Positions 35,830 through 43,731 of a stretch of DNA of 64,000 bases are shown here, in pieces. A program made the translations under genes and the position numbers. Within the stretch, counting starts at the first letter, position 1. Each line of letters opens with the position of its first letter. The notes below the pieces were generated by a model that had not been told where the DNA came from, did no database searches, and was given only the letters and a program-made list of their open reading frames with translations. Origin of the DNA: JAKZRT01 sp965247915 (GTDB lineage Bacteria; Pseudomonadota; Alphaproteobacteria; Rhodobacterales; Rhodobacteraceae); the NCBI GenBank assembly GCA_965247915.1, contig OZ252048.1:2914001-2978000 (forward strand). Direction: 5' to 3'.

Positions 35830-36363
35830 TTCCTCTGCCACCTTGGCTTCCAGCGCCTTCAGGCGGGTTTTGAAGTTCGCCAGATCATGCCGCAACCAGA
35901 TGGATCGCACGCCGGAGGGCGAGACGAAGACCCCCAGCTTGCGCAGCTCATTGGAGGTGCGGGCCTGACCGTAGGCCGGGAAGTCCGTGGCCGATTTTAT
36001 GACCGCCTGTTCGGTCGCCTCGTCCACCCGGTTGGCCAGATTGGGCTTGCGCCGGGTGCGTTCAAAAAGAGCTTCAACGCCGCCATCATCGACGGCTGAT
36101 TTATAGCGATAGAATGTATCCCGCGACATGCCCATGACCTGACAGGCTTTGGACACATTACCCAATTCGTCGGCCAGGTTCAGCAAGCCGACTTTGTGTT
36201 TGATGATCTTGTCTGTAGTATTCAACATCGTGGTTTCCTCGTTTTGTGGTTTGGTTTGCACCACCATCAAAACGGATAACCGCAGTCTCTTTCAAGAGAT
36301 GCACCGCCCCCAATTCAATCTAAAAGATTGGGGGCGGTGTCAGATCAAATCGGAACTAATACA
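35824..36363 (-). repeat. inverted 540-bp copy of the IS481 5' end
   Basis: The reverse complement of 35824-36363 corresponds base for base in length to 31961-32500, and the encoded residues are identical by inspection (transposase start at 36228, reading to KVAEEGG). Beyond that the frame continues into IS3 sequence, making a chimeric nonsense tail. The two form a 540-bp inverted repeat around 32501-35823. Confidence 0.88.
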
Positions 36364-36444
36364 ACTAAAGAATTGAACAACGCCTTGTCGTTAGATCATG
36401 AAGACGCGCACTTGATCCTCGACGCCTTCAAACCGCCCAAATGA
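36364..36444 (+). pseudogene. C-terminal stub of an unknown gene
   Basis: Directly after the IS481 end an open frame reads SLDHEDAHLILDAFKPPK and stops at 36442-36444. It looks like the real C-terminus of a gene cut by the IS481-related rearrangement. It ends 7 bp before the small gene at 36452. Family unknown. Confidence 0.4.
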
Positions 36445-36451
36445 GGGAGCC

Positions 36452-36619
36452 ATGACCACCAAGTCCGTTGCGCCGAAGAAGCCCCGAGGCCGTCCTGAAA
36501 CCCGTACAATCAAGCTGGATGCGGCGCCGGAGCAGGCCGCCCGCGCCATCTTCTCGGCAGCCCCACCGCCCGATCCGAAGCGCCGCATCCCACGACGCAA
36601 TGCCAAGGCGTCTAGTTAG
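36452..36619 (+). CDS. small basic uncharacterised protein, 55 residues
   Basis: Starts ATG 7 bp after the preceding stub, with GAGGGAG as ribosome site. Reads MTTKSVAPKKPRGRPETRTI, then an AAPEQAARAIF segment and a basic tail ending in PRRNAKASS. It contains an AT-hook-like PRGRPE. Small proteins of this sort (RGRP..., then ARAIF) occur on alphaproteobacterial mobile elements in my recollection, function unknown. Its last codons touch the IS3 fragment. Confidence 0.5.
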   Translation: MTTKSVAPKKPRGRPETRTIKLDAAPEQAARAIFSAAPPPDPKRRIPRRNAKASS

Positions 36620-36971
36620 GCGTATAATTCCCAAAAATCGTTGGCGACGGCCAGCTCCCCTATCTTGGCGTGCAAGTCTTTAACCTGTTCTTCGTCAACT
36701 TCAGCCGCTTTCCTGCTGCCGCGCCCGAACACGCCCGACGCGCCTTCAAGCAACGCACGTTTCCATTGATGGATCATGGTAGGATGCACGCCAAACCGGC
36801 TCGCCAACTCTGAAACCGTCGCCTCCCCCTTCAGCGTCTCCAATGCCACCTTGGCCTTAAACTCTGGATGATGTTGCTTTCGTTTCGACATTTCTGATCT
36901 CCTTCGTGTTGAAGATCAGCAGACTACAAATCGCAGCTTACGTCAGTGTCCGAATTTCGGGGGGTAGCTCA
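36616..36971 (-). pseudogene. IS3-family (IS511-like) orfA fragment with outer end
   Basis: Minus-strand orfA from 36891: MSKRKQHHPEFKAKVALETL, then GEATVSELASRFGVHPTMIH and the KDLHAKIGELAVANDF segment. Homology stops at ANDF (about 36633), so only the first 87 residues remain. The outer end TGAGCTACCCCCCGAAATTC (rc of 36952-36971) pairs with the right end at 25510. Its insertion truncates the fuconolactonase gene. Confidence 0.85.
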
Positions 36972-37145
36972 CGACTGCACAACAATTGAAGCGCTGCAGG
37001 ACAGGTCGCTGGCGGTCCGTTTCAGATCCGTGACATTGGCCGCCCGGGCCAGTTCCGGCTTTTGCTGAACGATCAGAATGTCTTGCCCTTCGTCAGGTTT
37101 CCAAAGGTGAACATGGGCGTCGATGCGCCGGAACGCGTCTGTCAT
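36969..37145 (-). pseudogene. L-fuconolactonase (amidohydrolase 2, COG3618-like), N-terminal stub
   Basis: 58 codons from an ATG that overlaps the aldo-keto reductase stop (ATGA). It reads MTDAFRRIDAHVHLWKPDEG and goes on through PELARAANVTDLKRT to SIVVQS, where a TGA inside the IS3 end stops it. The metal-binding H-x-H (DAHVHLW) of TIM-barrel lactonases is visible; the rest is gone. In L-fucose clusters this enzyme opens fuconolactone to fuconate, exactly the step between the reductase gene beside it and the fuconate dehydratase at 46903. Too short for the automatic gene list. Confidence 0.8.
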
Positions 37146-38053
37146 TGGTCAAATCCCAGGGTGTCAAACTGCCGCCAATGCTCCGCATCTATCGGTGTTT
37201 TCATATTCTGCACGATCGACGCCAATTGCTGGCTGGATGATGAACCCAACAGAGTTGTTCCTACACGCGCATCGCGCGCTGGAAACTGAAGGGCCGCCGA
37301 CATAAGACTGACGCCCGCGCGTTCAGCCAGATTATTCAACTTGCGAACTTCGCCAATAATTTCCGGGCTGGCTGGTTTGTAGTCGAATTTGGGTTCTTTA
37401 CGCGGCACACCGGCCAGAATTCCGGAATTGAGAACGCCGCCCGCGACCACATGTGTTCCAAGCTCCTGCGCCCGCGGAAGAAGGCGGGGGCCGGCCGTGC
37501 GGTCCAGCAATGTCCAGCGGCCCGCAACCAAAAGAACGTCAGATGCGCCGTTATCCAATGCGGCCATCAGAACCTCAACCGTATTGCACCCCGCACCCAC
37601 CAAAGAGATTGTGCCTTTGCGCTGATAGTCGTGCAGGACGGGCAGGGCCTCCGCAAGTGCCCTGTCGGGATCGGCCTCGATGTCGTGCAGATAGACCGCA
37701 TCCAACCTGTCGCGATGCAACTCGTTCAGGGACCGCTCAAGAGACTCTATGGTACGCTCGGCCGAGTAATCCCAAATGTCAGGCACGCCTGTGGCCCCAG
37801 GTGCAGCTTCGCCGAATTTGCGATAGCGGCCGACCTTAGTCGACAAAAAGACGTCGGCGCCCGTTTCCTTCAGGCACCTGCCCAATCGGCGTTCGGCCTG
37901 GCCGCCACCATAGAGCGGTGCCGCATCAAAATATTGGAAACCCTGTTCAAGGGCATAGTGCAGAGTTCGGCTCGCCTCTGCTTCGTCGATCAATGCCAGT
38001 GAGGCTGTTCCGAGGCCCAGACTAGGCAAGCCCGTGGCCGCAGCTTTACTCAT
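37142..38053 (-). CDS. aldo-keto reductase, probable L-fucose (D-threo-aldose) 1-dehydrogenase
   Basis: A 303-residue aldo-keto reductase barrel. Catalytic tetrad: Asp 43 and Tyr 48 in FDAAPLYGGGQAE, Lys 73 in FLSTKVGRY, His 123 in YLHDIEAD. The DIWDYSAERTIESLERSL segment and the length match the D-threo-aldose/L-fucose dehydrogenase branch, which oxidises C1 of the free sugar to the lactone. It overlaps the upstream permease gene by 8 bp and the fuconolactonase stub by 4 bp, so all were one operon. Substrate assignment depends on the fuconate dehydratase in the same cluster. Confidence 0.82.
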   Translation of the reverse strand: MSKAAATGLPSLGLGTASLALIDEAEASRTLHYALEQGFQYFDAAPLYGGGQAERRLGRCLKETGADVFLSTKVGRYRKFGEAAPGATGVPDIWDYSAERTIESLERSLNELHRDRLDAVYLHDIEADPDRALAEALPVLHDYQRKGTISLVGAGCNTVEVLMAALDNGASDVLLVAGRWTLLDRTAGPRLLPRAQELGTHVVAGGVLNSGILAGVPRKEPKFDYKPASPEIIGEVRKLNNLAERAGVSLMSAALQFPARDARVGTTLLGSSSSQQLASIVQNMKTPIDAEHWRQFDTLGFDQ

Positions 38054-38849
38054 TCACCAATCCCCAGCGCACCACTGTCTTTTTCTCAATCGTGCGAAAC
38101 ACAATCCTGTCGATGATGATCCAAAGGATTCCGATCAGGATCATTCCGCGTACGACGATTTCGGTCTGATACCACTGAACCGCATCAATTGTGACGTAGC
38201 CGAGCCCAGACGTACCCGCGAGCATTTCCCCGGCCACTAATGCGCGCCAGCCAAACGCCATTGACGTGCGCAAGCCAACAAGAATCTGGGTCATAGCTCC
38301 GGGTATCACAAGGTCCATGAGGATCATTGTGCGCGATGCTCCCTGACTTTGCAGGGCCCGGAACAGCACGGGAGGAATGGATCTGACACCCAGCACTGTG
38401 TTGAAAATGCTCGAGAAAAATATGGTATTTGCAACCACAAACACGACAGTTCCGTTGCCGATCCCAAACCATATTATCGCCAGCGGTATCCACGCAATCC
38501 CGGCAATCGACTGCAGAAAACTGAGGACCGGAAAAACAAAATCCGAAACGTTCCGGTTCACGGCGATCGCGATACCCAACGGGATTGCAATCATATTGCC
38601 GATGAAAAACCCAAGCGCCAATCTTAGCAAACTGTCACCCGTTGCGGCCATCAGGGACCCATCGATTGTGCTTGCCCATGTTGCCCCTAAGACCGCCTCG
38701 ACCGATGGCAGTTTGAAGGCAGGGATTTCGAACATTTTCGGCGCAAGCCACCACGCTGCGACAAGGGCAACAAACGGTACCAGCCCGAGAATCCAACGGC
38801 GCGCTTTTGGAGTTAGGCGGGCCCTGATAACGACCTGATCGTTAGACAT
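38046..38849 (-). CDS. ABC transporter permease, SsuC/TauC-like (second)
   Basis: A 267-residue inner-membrane permease of the nitrate/sulfonate/taurine type with about six helices. The BPD loop is visible (FRALQSQGASRTMILMDLVI) and the C-terminal IDRIVFRTIEKKTVVRWGLV is typical. Paired with the adjacent related permease it suggests a heterodimeric channel, unusual for this family where one SsuC normally forms a homodimer. Start overlaps the previous stop. Confidence 0.87.
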   Translation of the reverse strand: MSNDQVVIRARLTPKARRWILGLVPFVALVAAWWLAPKMFEIPAFKLPSVEAVLGATWASTIDGSLMAATGDSLLRLALGFFIGNMIAIPLGIAIAVNRNVSDFVFPVLSFLQSIAGIAWIPLAIIWFGIGNGTVVFVVANTIFFSSIFNTVLGVRSIPPVLFRALQSQGASRTMILMDLVIPGAMTQILVGLRTSMAFGWRALVAGEMLAGTSGLGYVTIDAVQWYQTEIVVRGMILIGILWIIIDRIVFRTIEKKTVVRWGLVNE

Positions 38850-39663
38850 TCACAATCCCCCAGCGCTCAATCGTCGATTTTTCGAGCGGTTTCAGATAGG
38901 CGCGGTCGATTGTCAGCCACAAAATCCCGATAAGTATCATTCCCACAACTGTCCGCGCGGTCTGCTGATTGGCGGCCCCTTCGAATATGAGGAATCCCAC
39001 TCCGGATTGCGCCGCAATCATTTCGGCAAAGATCAGCCCCCGGAACGCAAAACCGGCCCCCACTCTAAACCCGGTGATGATGTTTGGAAGGGCGGCGGGA
39101 AGCACGATGTCGCGGATCAATGCAAGTTTGTTCGCACCCAAAGACTGGCCGGCACGGATAAGGACGCCTGGCACAATTCTGACACCGACGATCGTATTAT
39201 GGAGGACGGGAAACAACACAACATAGACTAGCGCGATAATGACTGTTTTGAGCCCATACCCCCACCAGATGACAAATATCGGAATCCACACGGCTTCGAC
39301 GATCGAGTAAAAAAAATTGATGATCGGCAGCAGCATTTCCGAAAGTGTTTTCGATAAGCCAATCAGTAATCCCAGCGAGACGCCGACTATCGTTCCGACA
39401 GCAACTCCCAGCCCATATCTTCCCAAGCTCTCGGCGATATATACGGGCAAAATATCTTTTTTCAGCAGGTCCAGGAATGCGTGCCAGACATCGATTGGAC
39501 CGGGATAAAAATACGAAGGCAGGTTAATCACCCAGACTGAACACTGCCAAAGGATTAGCAAGAGCAGGATACCGCCCAGACCGCTGAGCAAAGTGAGCGT
39601 GCGACGTTTGAAAAGTCTTATCCTTACAACCGTGGGTACAGTGGCGATTTTCGTTTGGGCCAT
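38842..39663 (-). CDS. ABC transporter permease, SsuC/TauC-like (first)
   Basis: A 273-residue permease paralogous to the one following it. Segments: LLSGLGGILLLLILWQCSVW as first helix, IRAGQSLGANKLALIRDIVL as the coupling loop, and IDRAYLKPLEKSTIERWGIV at the C-terminus. It overlaps the 112-residue protein's stop and the second permease's start (ATGA-type), so the order ATPase, small protein, permease, permease is tightly coupled. Confidence 0.87.
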   Translation of the reverse strand: MAQTKIATVPTVVRIRLFKRRTLTLLSGLGGILLLLILWQCSVWVINLPSYFYPGPIDVWHAFLDLLKKDILPVYIAESLGRYGLGVAVGTIVGVSLGLLIGLSKTLSEMLLPIINFFYSIVEAVWIPIFVIWWGYGLKTVIIALVYVVLFPVLHNTIVGVRIVPGVLIRAGQSLGANKLALIRDIVLPAALPNIITGFRVGAGFAFRGLIFAEMIAAQSGVGFLIFEGAANQQTARTVVGMILIGILWLTIDRAYLKPLEKSTIERWGIVNV

Positions 39664-40001
39664 CAGTTGGACTCCGCAACTGCCAGCGCTGTAACCCAGT
39701 GTTTTCTGGACAGCACAATCAATTCATCCGCGCGAACGTCATAAAGCGTTACCACCCCGCTTGCCTGGTCATAGCCAGCAAAGCGCCCGGCCTTTTGCAA
39801 TGTCAGGATATGAAACTTTTCCGGTTCAAATTCCAGGAAGACCTGAAGGTCGACCTTGCCGGTTTTCCAGGCCGGGTTCAGGTCTGCCCGTTTCTTCGCA
39901 CCGTCGATATAGCCGATGGCGAGATATGAGACAGCAGCAGCCAAAAAGCCAAGCGTGACGGCGACATATGGCTTCAAAAGTATTGCCCAAGGCTTAGGCA
40001 T
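39663..40001 (-). CDS. small single-pass membrane protein inside the ABC operon
   Basis: 112 residues from an ATG overlapping the ATPase stop by 8 bp. One N-terminal transmembrane helix (LKPYVAVTLGFLAAAVSYLA, about residues 8-30), then a basic IDGAKKRADLNP and an 80-residue soluble part with VFLEFEPEKFHIL and VVTLYDVRADELIVLSRKHW. Probably anchored with the soluble part outside the cytoplasm or facing it. No family recognised; not a normal part of SsuABC importers. Coupling suggests a transporter accessory subunit. Confidence 0.7.
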   Translation of the reverse strand: MPKPWAILLKPYVAVTLGFLAAAVSYLAIGYIDGAKKRADLNPAWKTGKVDLQVFLEFEPEKFHILTLQKAGRFAGYDQASGVVTLYDVRADELIVLSRKHWVTALAVAESN

Positions 40002-40812
40002 CAGTGGACCGCACCAGCGCAAGAACTTCGTCTTTGATGCGACCGAATTCCGGGTTATCGCCGATAATATTCCAGTATCGTTCATTTCGCGGAATGTTCA
40101 CATTGATCATTTGGGTGATCTTGCCTGGTCCCTGGGAAAAAACTGCCACGCGATCCCCAAGAAAAACCGCCTCGTCTACGTTGTGGGTCACAAAGAGAAC
40201 GGTAATCCGTTTTTGGGCCCACACCCGCAGCAGTTCTTCCTGCAGGGTCATGCGCGTTTGCGCGTCAACCGCGGCAAACGGTTCGTCCATGAGCATGACT
40301 TCGGGTGCATTTGCCATCGTGCGGATCACCGCAACCCGCTGGCGCATGCCCCCGGATAATTCGTGAGGGTATTTGTCGGCGACATCGCGCAATTTGGCCA
40401 TTTCAAGAAACTCGTGCGCGATCTCGTACCGTTTTGACTTTTCAACGCCCTTATATTTCAGGCCCAGAGCAACATTGTCGATGACCTTCTTCCAGGGCAA
40501 AAGTGCGTATTCCTGAAAGACAATACCTCGGTCGGCGCCGGGAGTAGTGATCTTTTGGCCATTCATGATAGCGGACCCGTGGGTCGGGGGCATGAAGCCG
40601 CCAATCGCCGAGATCAGTGTGGACTTGCCGCATCCGCTAGGGCCGACGACGCAGAGGAATTCTTGGTCTATCACTGAGAGGTTCAGATCCCGAACTGCAA
40701 CATGTGAATCTCCGGTTTCTTCGTTTGTGTATCGAAGCTCCAGATCGATAGCCTGAATCTTAGGTCGTTCGTCCCGGGCATTTGACTCTGAGGTTGGCAT
40801 AGTTTGATCCAT
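39994..40812 (-). CDS. ABC transporter ATPase, SsuB/TauB-like
   Basis: A 272-residue single nucleotide-binding domain. Walker A GPSGCGKST, Q-loop VFQEYALLPWKKV, signature LSGGMRQRVAVIR, Walker B VMLMDEPFAAVD and H-loop VTHNVDEAVFLGD are intact. The LLPWK and FAAVDAQTR features are those of nitrate/sulfonate/taurine importers. It begins 2 bp after the regulator's stop, so the operon runs regulator, ATPase, small membrane protein, permeases, reductase, lactonase. Confidence 0.92.
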   Translation of the reverse strand: MDQTMPTSESNARDERPKIQAIDLELRYTNEETGDSHVAVRDLNLSVIDQEFLCVVGPSGCGKSTLISAIGGFMPPTHGSAIMNGQKITTPGADRGIVFQEYALLPWKKVIDNVALGLKYKGVEKSKRYEIAHEFLEMAKLRDVADKYPHELSGGMRQRVAVIRTMANAPEVMLMDEPFAAVDAQTRMTLQEELLRVWAQKRITVLFVTHNVDEAVFLGDRVAVFSQGPGKITQMINVNIPRNERYWNIIGDNPEFGRIKDEVLALVRSTDA

Positions 40813-40814
40813 CT

Positions 40815-41465
40815 CTACACCAATCCCGTCTCTTCGGGTCCCAAACTTCGCTTTTGTGAAACGCGAATGTGATAATCCATCGCCCTTGCGGCGGCTTCTT
40901 CGTCCCGGTTCATCAGCGCTGCGATGATCTCGAGATGTTCCAACATGGCGGGAATTACCCGGTCCTTTGTGTAGCGTCTGTTCAGACGCGTGATACGAAT
41001 TCGGTCGCTGTTGGAAGCATGCAGGCGGGTCAAATAGGAGTTATTCAATGACCGAATTAGTTCGTTGTGCAAAAGCCAGTCAACTTCATAGGCCTCGCGC
41101 AACAATTCCGTGTTTATCGACTTTTCAGCGCGAGCCTTAATGTCTGAAGTTTGGTCTTGGATGTCTTTCAGCCCCTCCCACAAGCCTATTTGGATGGCTT
41201 CGCGACAAGCTTGCACCTCGAGGATGCGTCGGACCTGAAATGCATTCACGACAAAGTCGCGATCTAGATTGACGATTTTAATGCCGCGTTTTGGGACTGC
41301 CTCGATCAGACCTTCAAGCTCAAGTTTTCCGATCGCGTCGCGCATTGGGGCGATCGATGTGTTCAATGTTTCAGACAATTCGCGCAGAGAAACAAATTGC
41401 CCAGGGACAAGCGACCCTTCGAACATGGCCGATTTGAACATATTGTAAGCATCTTCGCGCAGCAT
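40815..41465 (-). CDS. GntR-family regulator (FCD subgroup) of the fucose cluster
   Basis: About 216 residues from ATG 41465. N-terminal winged helix: EGSLVPGQFVSLRELSETLN followed by SIAPMRDAIGKLELEGLI; the C-terminal FCD domain has the metal/effector residues typical of the subgroup (VDWLLHNELIRSLNN, MLEHLEIIAAL, MDYHIRVS). It heads the importer operon and probably represses transport and catabolic genes until a fucose-derived acid is present. An upstream in-frame start at 41504 is possible. Confidence 0.85.
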   Translation of the reverse strand: MLREDAYNMFKSAMFEGSLVPGQFVSLRELSETLNTSIAPMRDAIGKLELEGLIEAVPKRGIKIVNLDRDFVVNAFQVRRILEVQACREAIQIGLWEGLKDIQDQTSDIKARAEKSINTELLREAYEVDWLLHNELIRSLNNSYLTRLHASNSDRIRITRLNRRYTKDRVIPAMLEHLEIIAALMNRDEEAAARAMDYHIRVSQKRSLGPEETGLV

Positions 41466-41558
41466 TGTGACCTTCAATTCTCGAATAGATAGGTTTAGAA
41501 CCAAGTTTCGCTAACAAACACTATCCGCCGGATTCGGCCTTCGAAAGTCAATAAGGTC

Positions 41559-41587
41559 CTGCGCGCCAGCAAGTTGCCGGCGCGCAG
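41559..41587 (-). terminator. GC-rich hairpin between binding-protein and regulator genes
   Basis: Nine-base arms CTGCGCGCC and GGCGCGCAG around an 11-base loop, 12 bp beyond the binding-protein stop on the minus strand. Only a weak T-rich stretch follows. It may stop or attenuate transcription so that binding protein exceeds the other subunits. Confidence 0.55.
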
Positions 41588-41598
41588 CCTAGGCGCAT

Positions 41599-42636
41599 TT
41601 AATAACGTGCGCCCGATGGGAGAGGCTCGAGATCTGAGAATAGGTCAGGCGATGCATCCTGTACCGCGTTAATGAGAGAGGAGTCGATTGCCACAGCAGG
41701 ATCGTACACTTCGGCAATTCGACCAGTCGCGACCATAAGCGGAAGAATAACGTTGCTGTACCCATTCACCGTATTCTGGGAAATCCTCATATCAAACGGA
41801 AGAACCGAAATAGCTTCGACCAGGGTGTCGTACTCAGTTCCTGAAATCCAGCGACCCGAGACTGTGGCAGCCTCTTCACGGTTCTGTCTGACCCACTGTT
41901 GTGACGCGGCGTAGGCTGTAAGCATTTTCTGCAGATCGGCTCCCCTGGAAGCAATCAGAGATTCAGTGCTCAGTATCGTACCCGCGAAATAGCACCCGTC
42001 ACAATCACCGGACTTAACGCGCACTGTTCCCTCAACCTGCGTCAGTGCGTTGCTGGGCCACGCTTCCCATACGGAAATCGCATCGACATCGCCATTCTGA
42101 AGTGCGGTGGCAAGATTGGCAGGGCCGATATTTACCATTTCAACATCGTCTTTGGACAGTCCGACATTGTTAAGAAGTCCGATCAGGTACGGTTCGGCGC
42201 CGGAGCCTACCGGGAGCCCAACCCGCTTGCCCTTAAGGGATGCGGCGTCATCGGCGACGATGCCAGAGGCTGCAAGGCCAACAACTGACAACACGTCACT
42301 TTGAGATTCCTGAAGCGCGCTGCCCCAGTTATGCGCGATGAGCTTAAGCGGCAATCCTTTTGACACACTTGCCAAAAGCGGAAACGACCCCATCACGGTC
42401 GCATGAACCTCACCGGCATTAAGCGCATTAATCATCTCGACGCCGCTCGTGAACATTCTCACTTCGATATCAAGACCGGCATCAGCAAAGAAACCTTTCT
42501 CTACCGCCGCAAACAGTGGCGCGTCTTCGGCAGCCGCCGCACCCGCTATCACCAAGTCTGCCGCACCTGCGGTCATAGGTAAAAGGGAAACGGCGATGGC
42601 AGCGATTGCCCTCTTCAGCTTTGCGTAAAAATCCAT
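41599..42636 (-). CDS. ABC substrate-binding protein, SsuA/NMT1-like
   Basis: A 345-residue periplasmic binding protein. The ATG at 42636 follows a near-perfect AGGAGGTGAAT ribosome site. Signal peptide about residues 1-26 (AIAAIAVSLLPMTAGAA). Family features: APLFAAVEKGFFADAGLDIE, ALNAGEVHATVMGSFPLL and ISVWEAWPSNAL. A CDGC motif (SGDCDGCYFAGT) near residue 210 is unusual. Relatives bind sulfonates, taurine, nitrate and sulfate esters; with a sulfatase and fucose enzymes beside it, a sulfated sugar is a reasonable ligand guess. Confidence 0.88.
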   Translation of the reverse strand: MDFYAKLKRAIAAIAVSLLPMTAGAADLVIAGAAAAEDAPLFAAVEKGFFADAGLDIEVRMFTSGVEMINALNAGEVHATVMGSFPLLASVSKGLPLKLIAHNWGSALQESQSDVLSVVGLAASGIVADDAASLKGKRVGLPVGSGAEPYLIGLLNNVGLSKDDVEMVNIGPANLATALQNGDVDAISVWEAWPSNALTQVEGTVRVKSGDCDGCYFAGTILSTESLIASRGADLQKMLTAYAASQQWVRQNREEAATVSGRWISGTEYDTLVEAISVLPFDMRISQNTVNGYSNVILPLMVATGRIAEVYDPAVAIDSSLINAVQDASPDLFSDLEPLPSGARY

Positions 42637-42650
42637 ATTCACCTCCTGTT

Positions 42651-42672
42651 GACATATTATATAGCATATGTC
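42651..42672. promoter_or_regulatory. inverted repeat (candidate GntR operator) in divergent promoter
   Basis: GACATAT and ATATGTC, 7-bp perfect arms 8 bp apart, lie 15 bp upstream of the binding-protein ATG in the 116-bp divergent region. The TATATAAT-like sequence between the arms (minus strand, preceded by TGC) could be the -10 box of the binding-protein promoter. A regulator bound here would block transcription. Confidence 0.5.
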
Positions 42673-42752
42673 GTAATACATTAGACTGCATTTTGCAATA
42701 GATTTTGCGATCGGCGATCATGAAGCAGACTCAAAAAAAATACGGAGGCCAC

Positions 42753-43649
42753 TTGGGAAACTCAGTACAAAATGTCGCGTTTATCGGACTTGGTGCAATG
42801 GGCTTCCCAATGGCAAACTGCCTGTTGAAAGCGAATGTGGACCTGACGGTATACGACATTGCAAATGAGGCTTGCTCGGCGCTTGAAGCCAACGGCGCAA
42901 AGGTTGCGGCCACGCCCGCAGAAGCTGTTGTGAAGGCAGACATAATCATCCTGATGTTGCCAACGATCAACACCGTTCTTGCGGTGTTGCAGGACGACCA
43001 AGGCGCACTTGCTGCGGCACCTGCCGACGCTACATTCATTAACATGAGCACAGTCAGTCCGGCCCAGAACCGAGCGCTTGCGCGGGATGTTGTTGCAACC
43101 GGTCGCCGCTTTGTAGAAGCTCCGGTTGCGCGAGGCCCGGATCATGCGACAACCGGCGAGCTGTCGATTTTATCAGGTGGAAAGTCCGCAGAGTACGAGG
43201 CCGTGTTGCCGGTGCTTTCGATTCTGGGAGAGTCGATTCGGTATTGCGGAGATGTGGGCGCCGCCAGCGCGCTGAAGCTGGCAACAAACTATCTAGGCAT
43301 GGCGTCGAATGTCGCCGCAGCCGAAGCGCTTACTTTTGCCAAAGCACATGGCGTCGAGGAGAGTGACACAATCGAATTCATGATGCAAACTGCCGCTGGC
43401 AAAGGCTATCTTGGGGTGGTTTATCCCAACAAAGTGCTCGCAGACGATCTGACGCCCGGATTTCCGGTTGAACTTGCGTTAAAGGATCTCAAGCTTGCTC
43501 AGGAAGCTGGTGCAAAAATCGGCCTCGACCTGACAATTGGTAATGCGATGCGCCCCCATTATGAGAACGAAGTTAGTCAGGGGCGCGGTCGTTTGGATTT
43601 GACGGTCGTGTACAGATCAATCGGGACCTCTCTAAATCACCGGAATTGA
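42753..43649 (+). CDS. NAD-binding beta-hydroxyacid dehydrogenase (3-HIBADH/GarR-like)
   Basis: About 298 residues. The TTG at 42753 is favoured because TACGGAGG lies 5-6 bases upstream; the in-frame ATG at 42720 lacks a ribosome site. Rossmann motif VAFIGLGAMGFPMANCL, substrate-binding region FVEAPVARGPDHATTGELSI (differing from the usual DAPVSGG), and catalytic Lys in ASALKLATNYLGMA. Such enzymes reduce semialdehydes or oxidise hydroxyacids. In this cluster it may handle a C3 product or a side metabolite; no step of the classic fucose route requires it. Confidence 0.83.
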   Translation: MGNSVQNVAFIGLGAMGFPMANCLLKANVDLTVYDIANEACSALEANGAKVAATPAEAVVKADIIILMLPTINTVLAVLQDDQGALAAAPADATFINMSTVSPAQNRALARDVVATGRRFVEAPVARGPDHATTGELSILSGGKSAEYEAVLPVLSILGESIRYCGDVGAASALKLATNYLGMASNVAAAEALTFAKAHGVEESDTIEFMMQTAAGKGYLGVVYPNKVLADDLTPGFPVELALKDLKLAQEAGAKIGLDLTIGNAMRPHYENEVSQGRGRLDLTVVYRSIGTSLNHRN

Positions 43650-43731
43650 TCTTCCGTCGGGCTCGGCCAATCGCTGCACCTCGGAAAATATGAACCTCTT
43701 TAAAATGAACATCTTGTAGAGTCGCTCGCAA

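Noticed and set aside
35740..36270. A 176-residue IS481 transposase variant with a novel C-terminus
   Set aside because: The tail after KVAEEGG is IS3 orfB sequence read backwards across a rearrangement junction.
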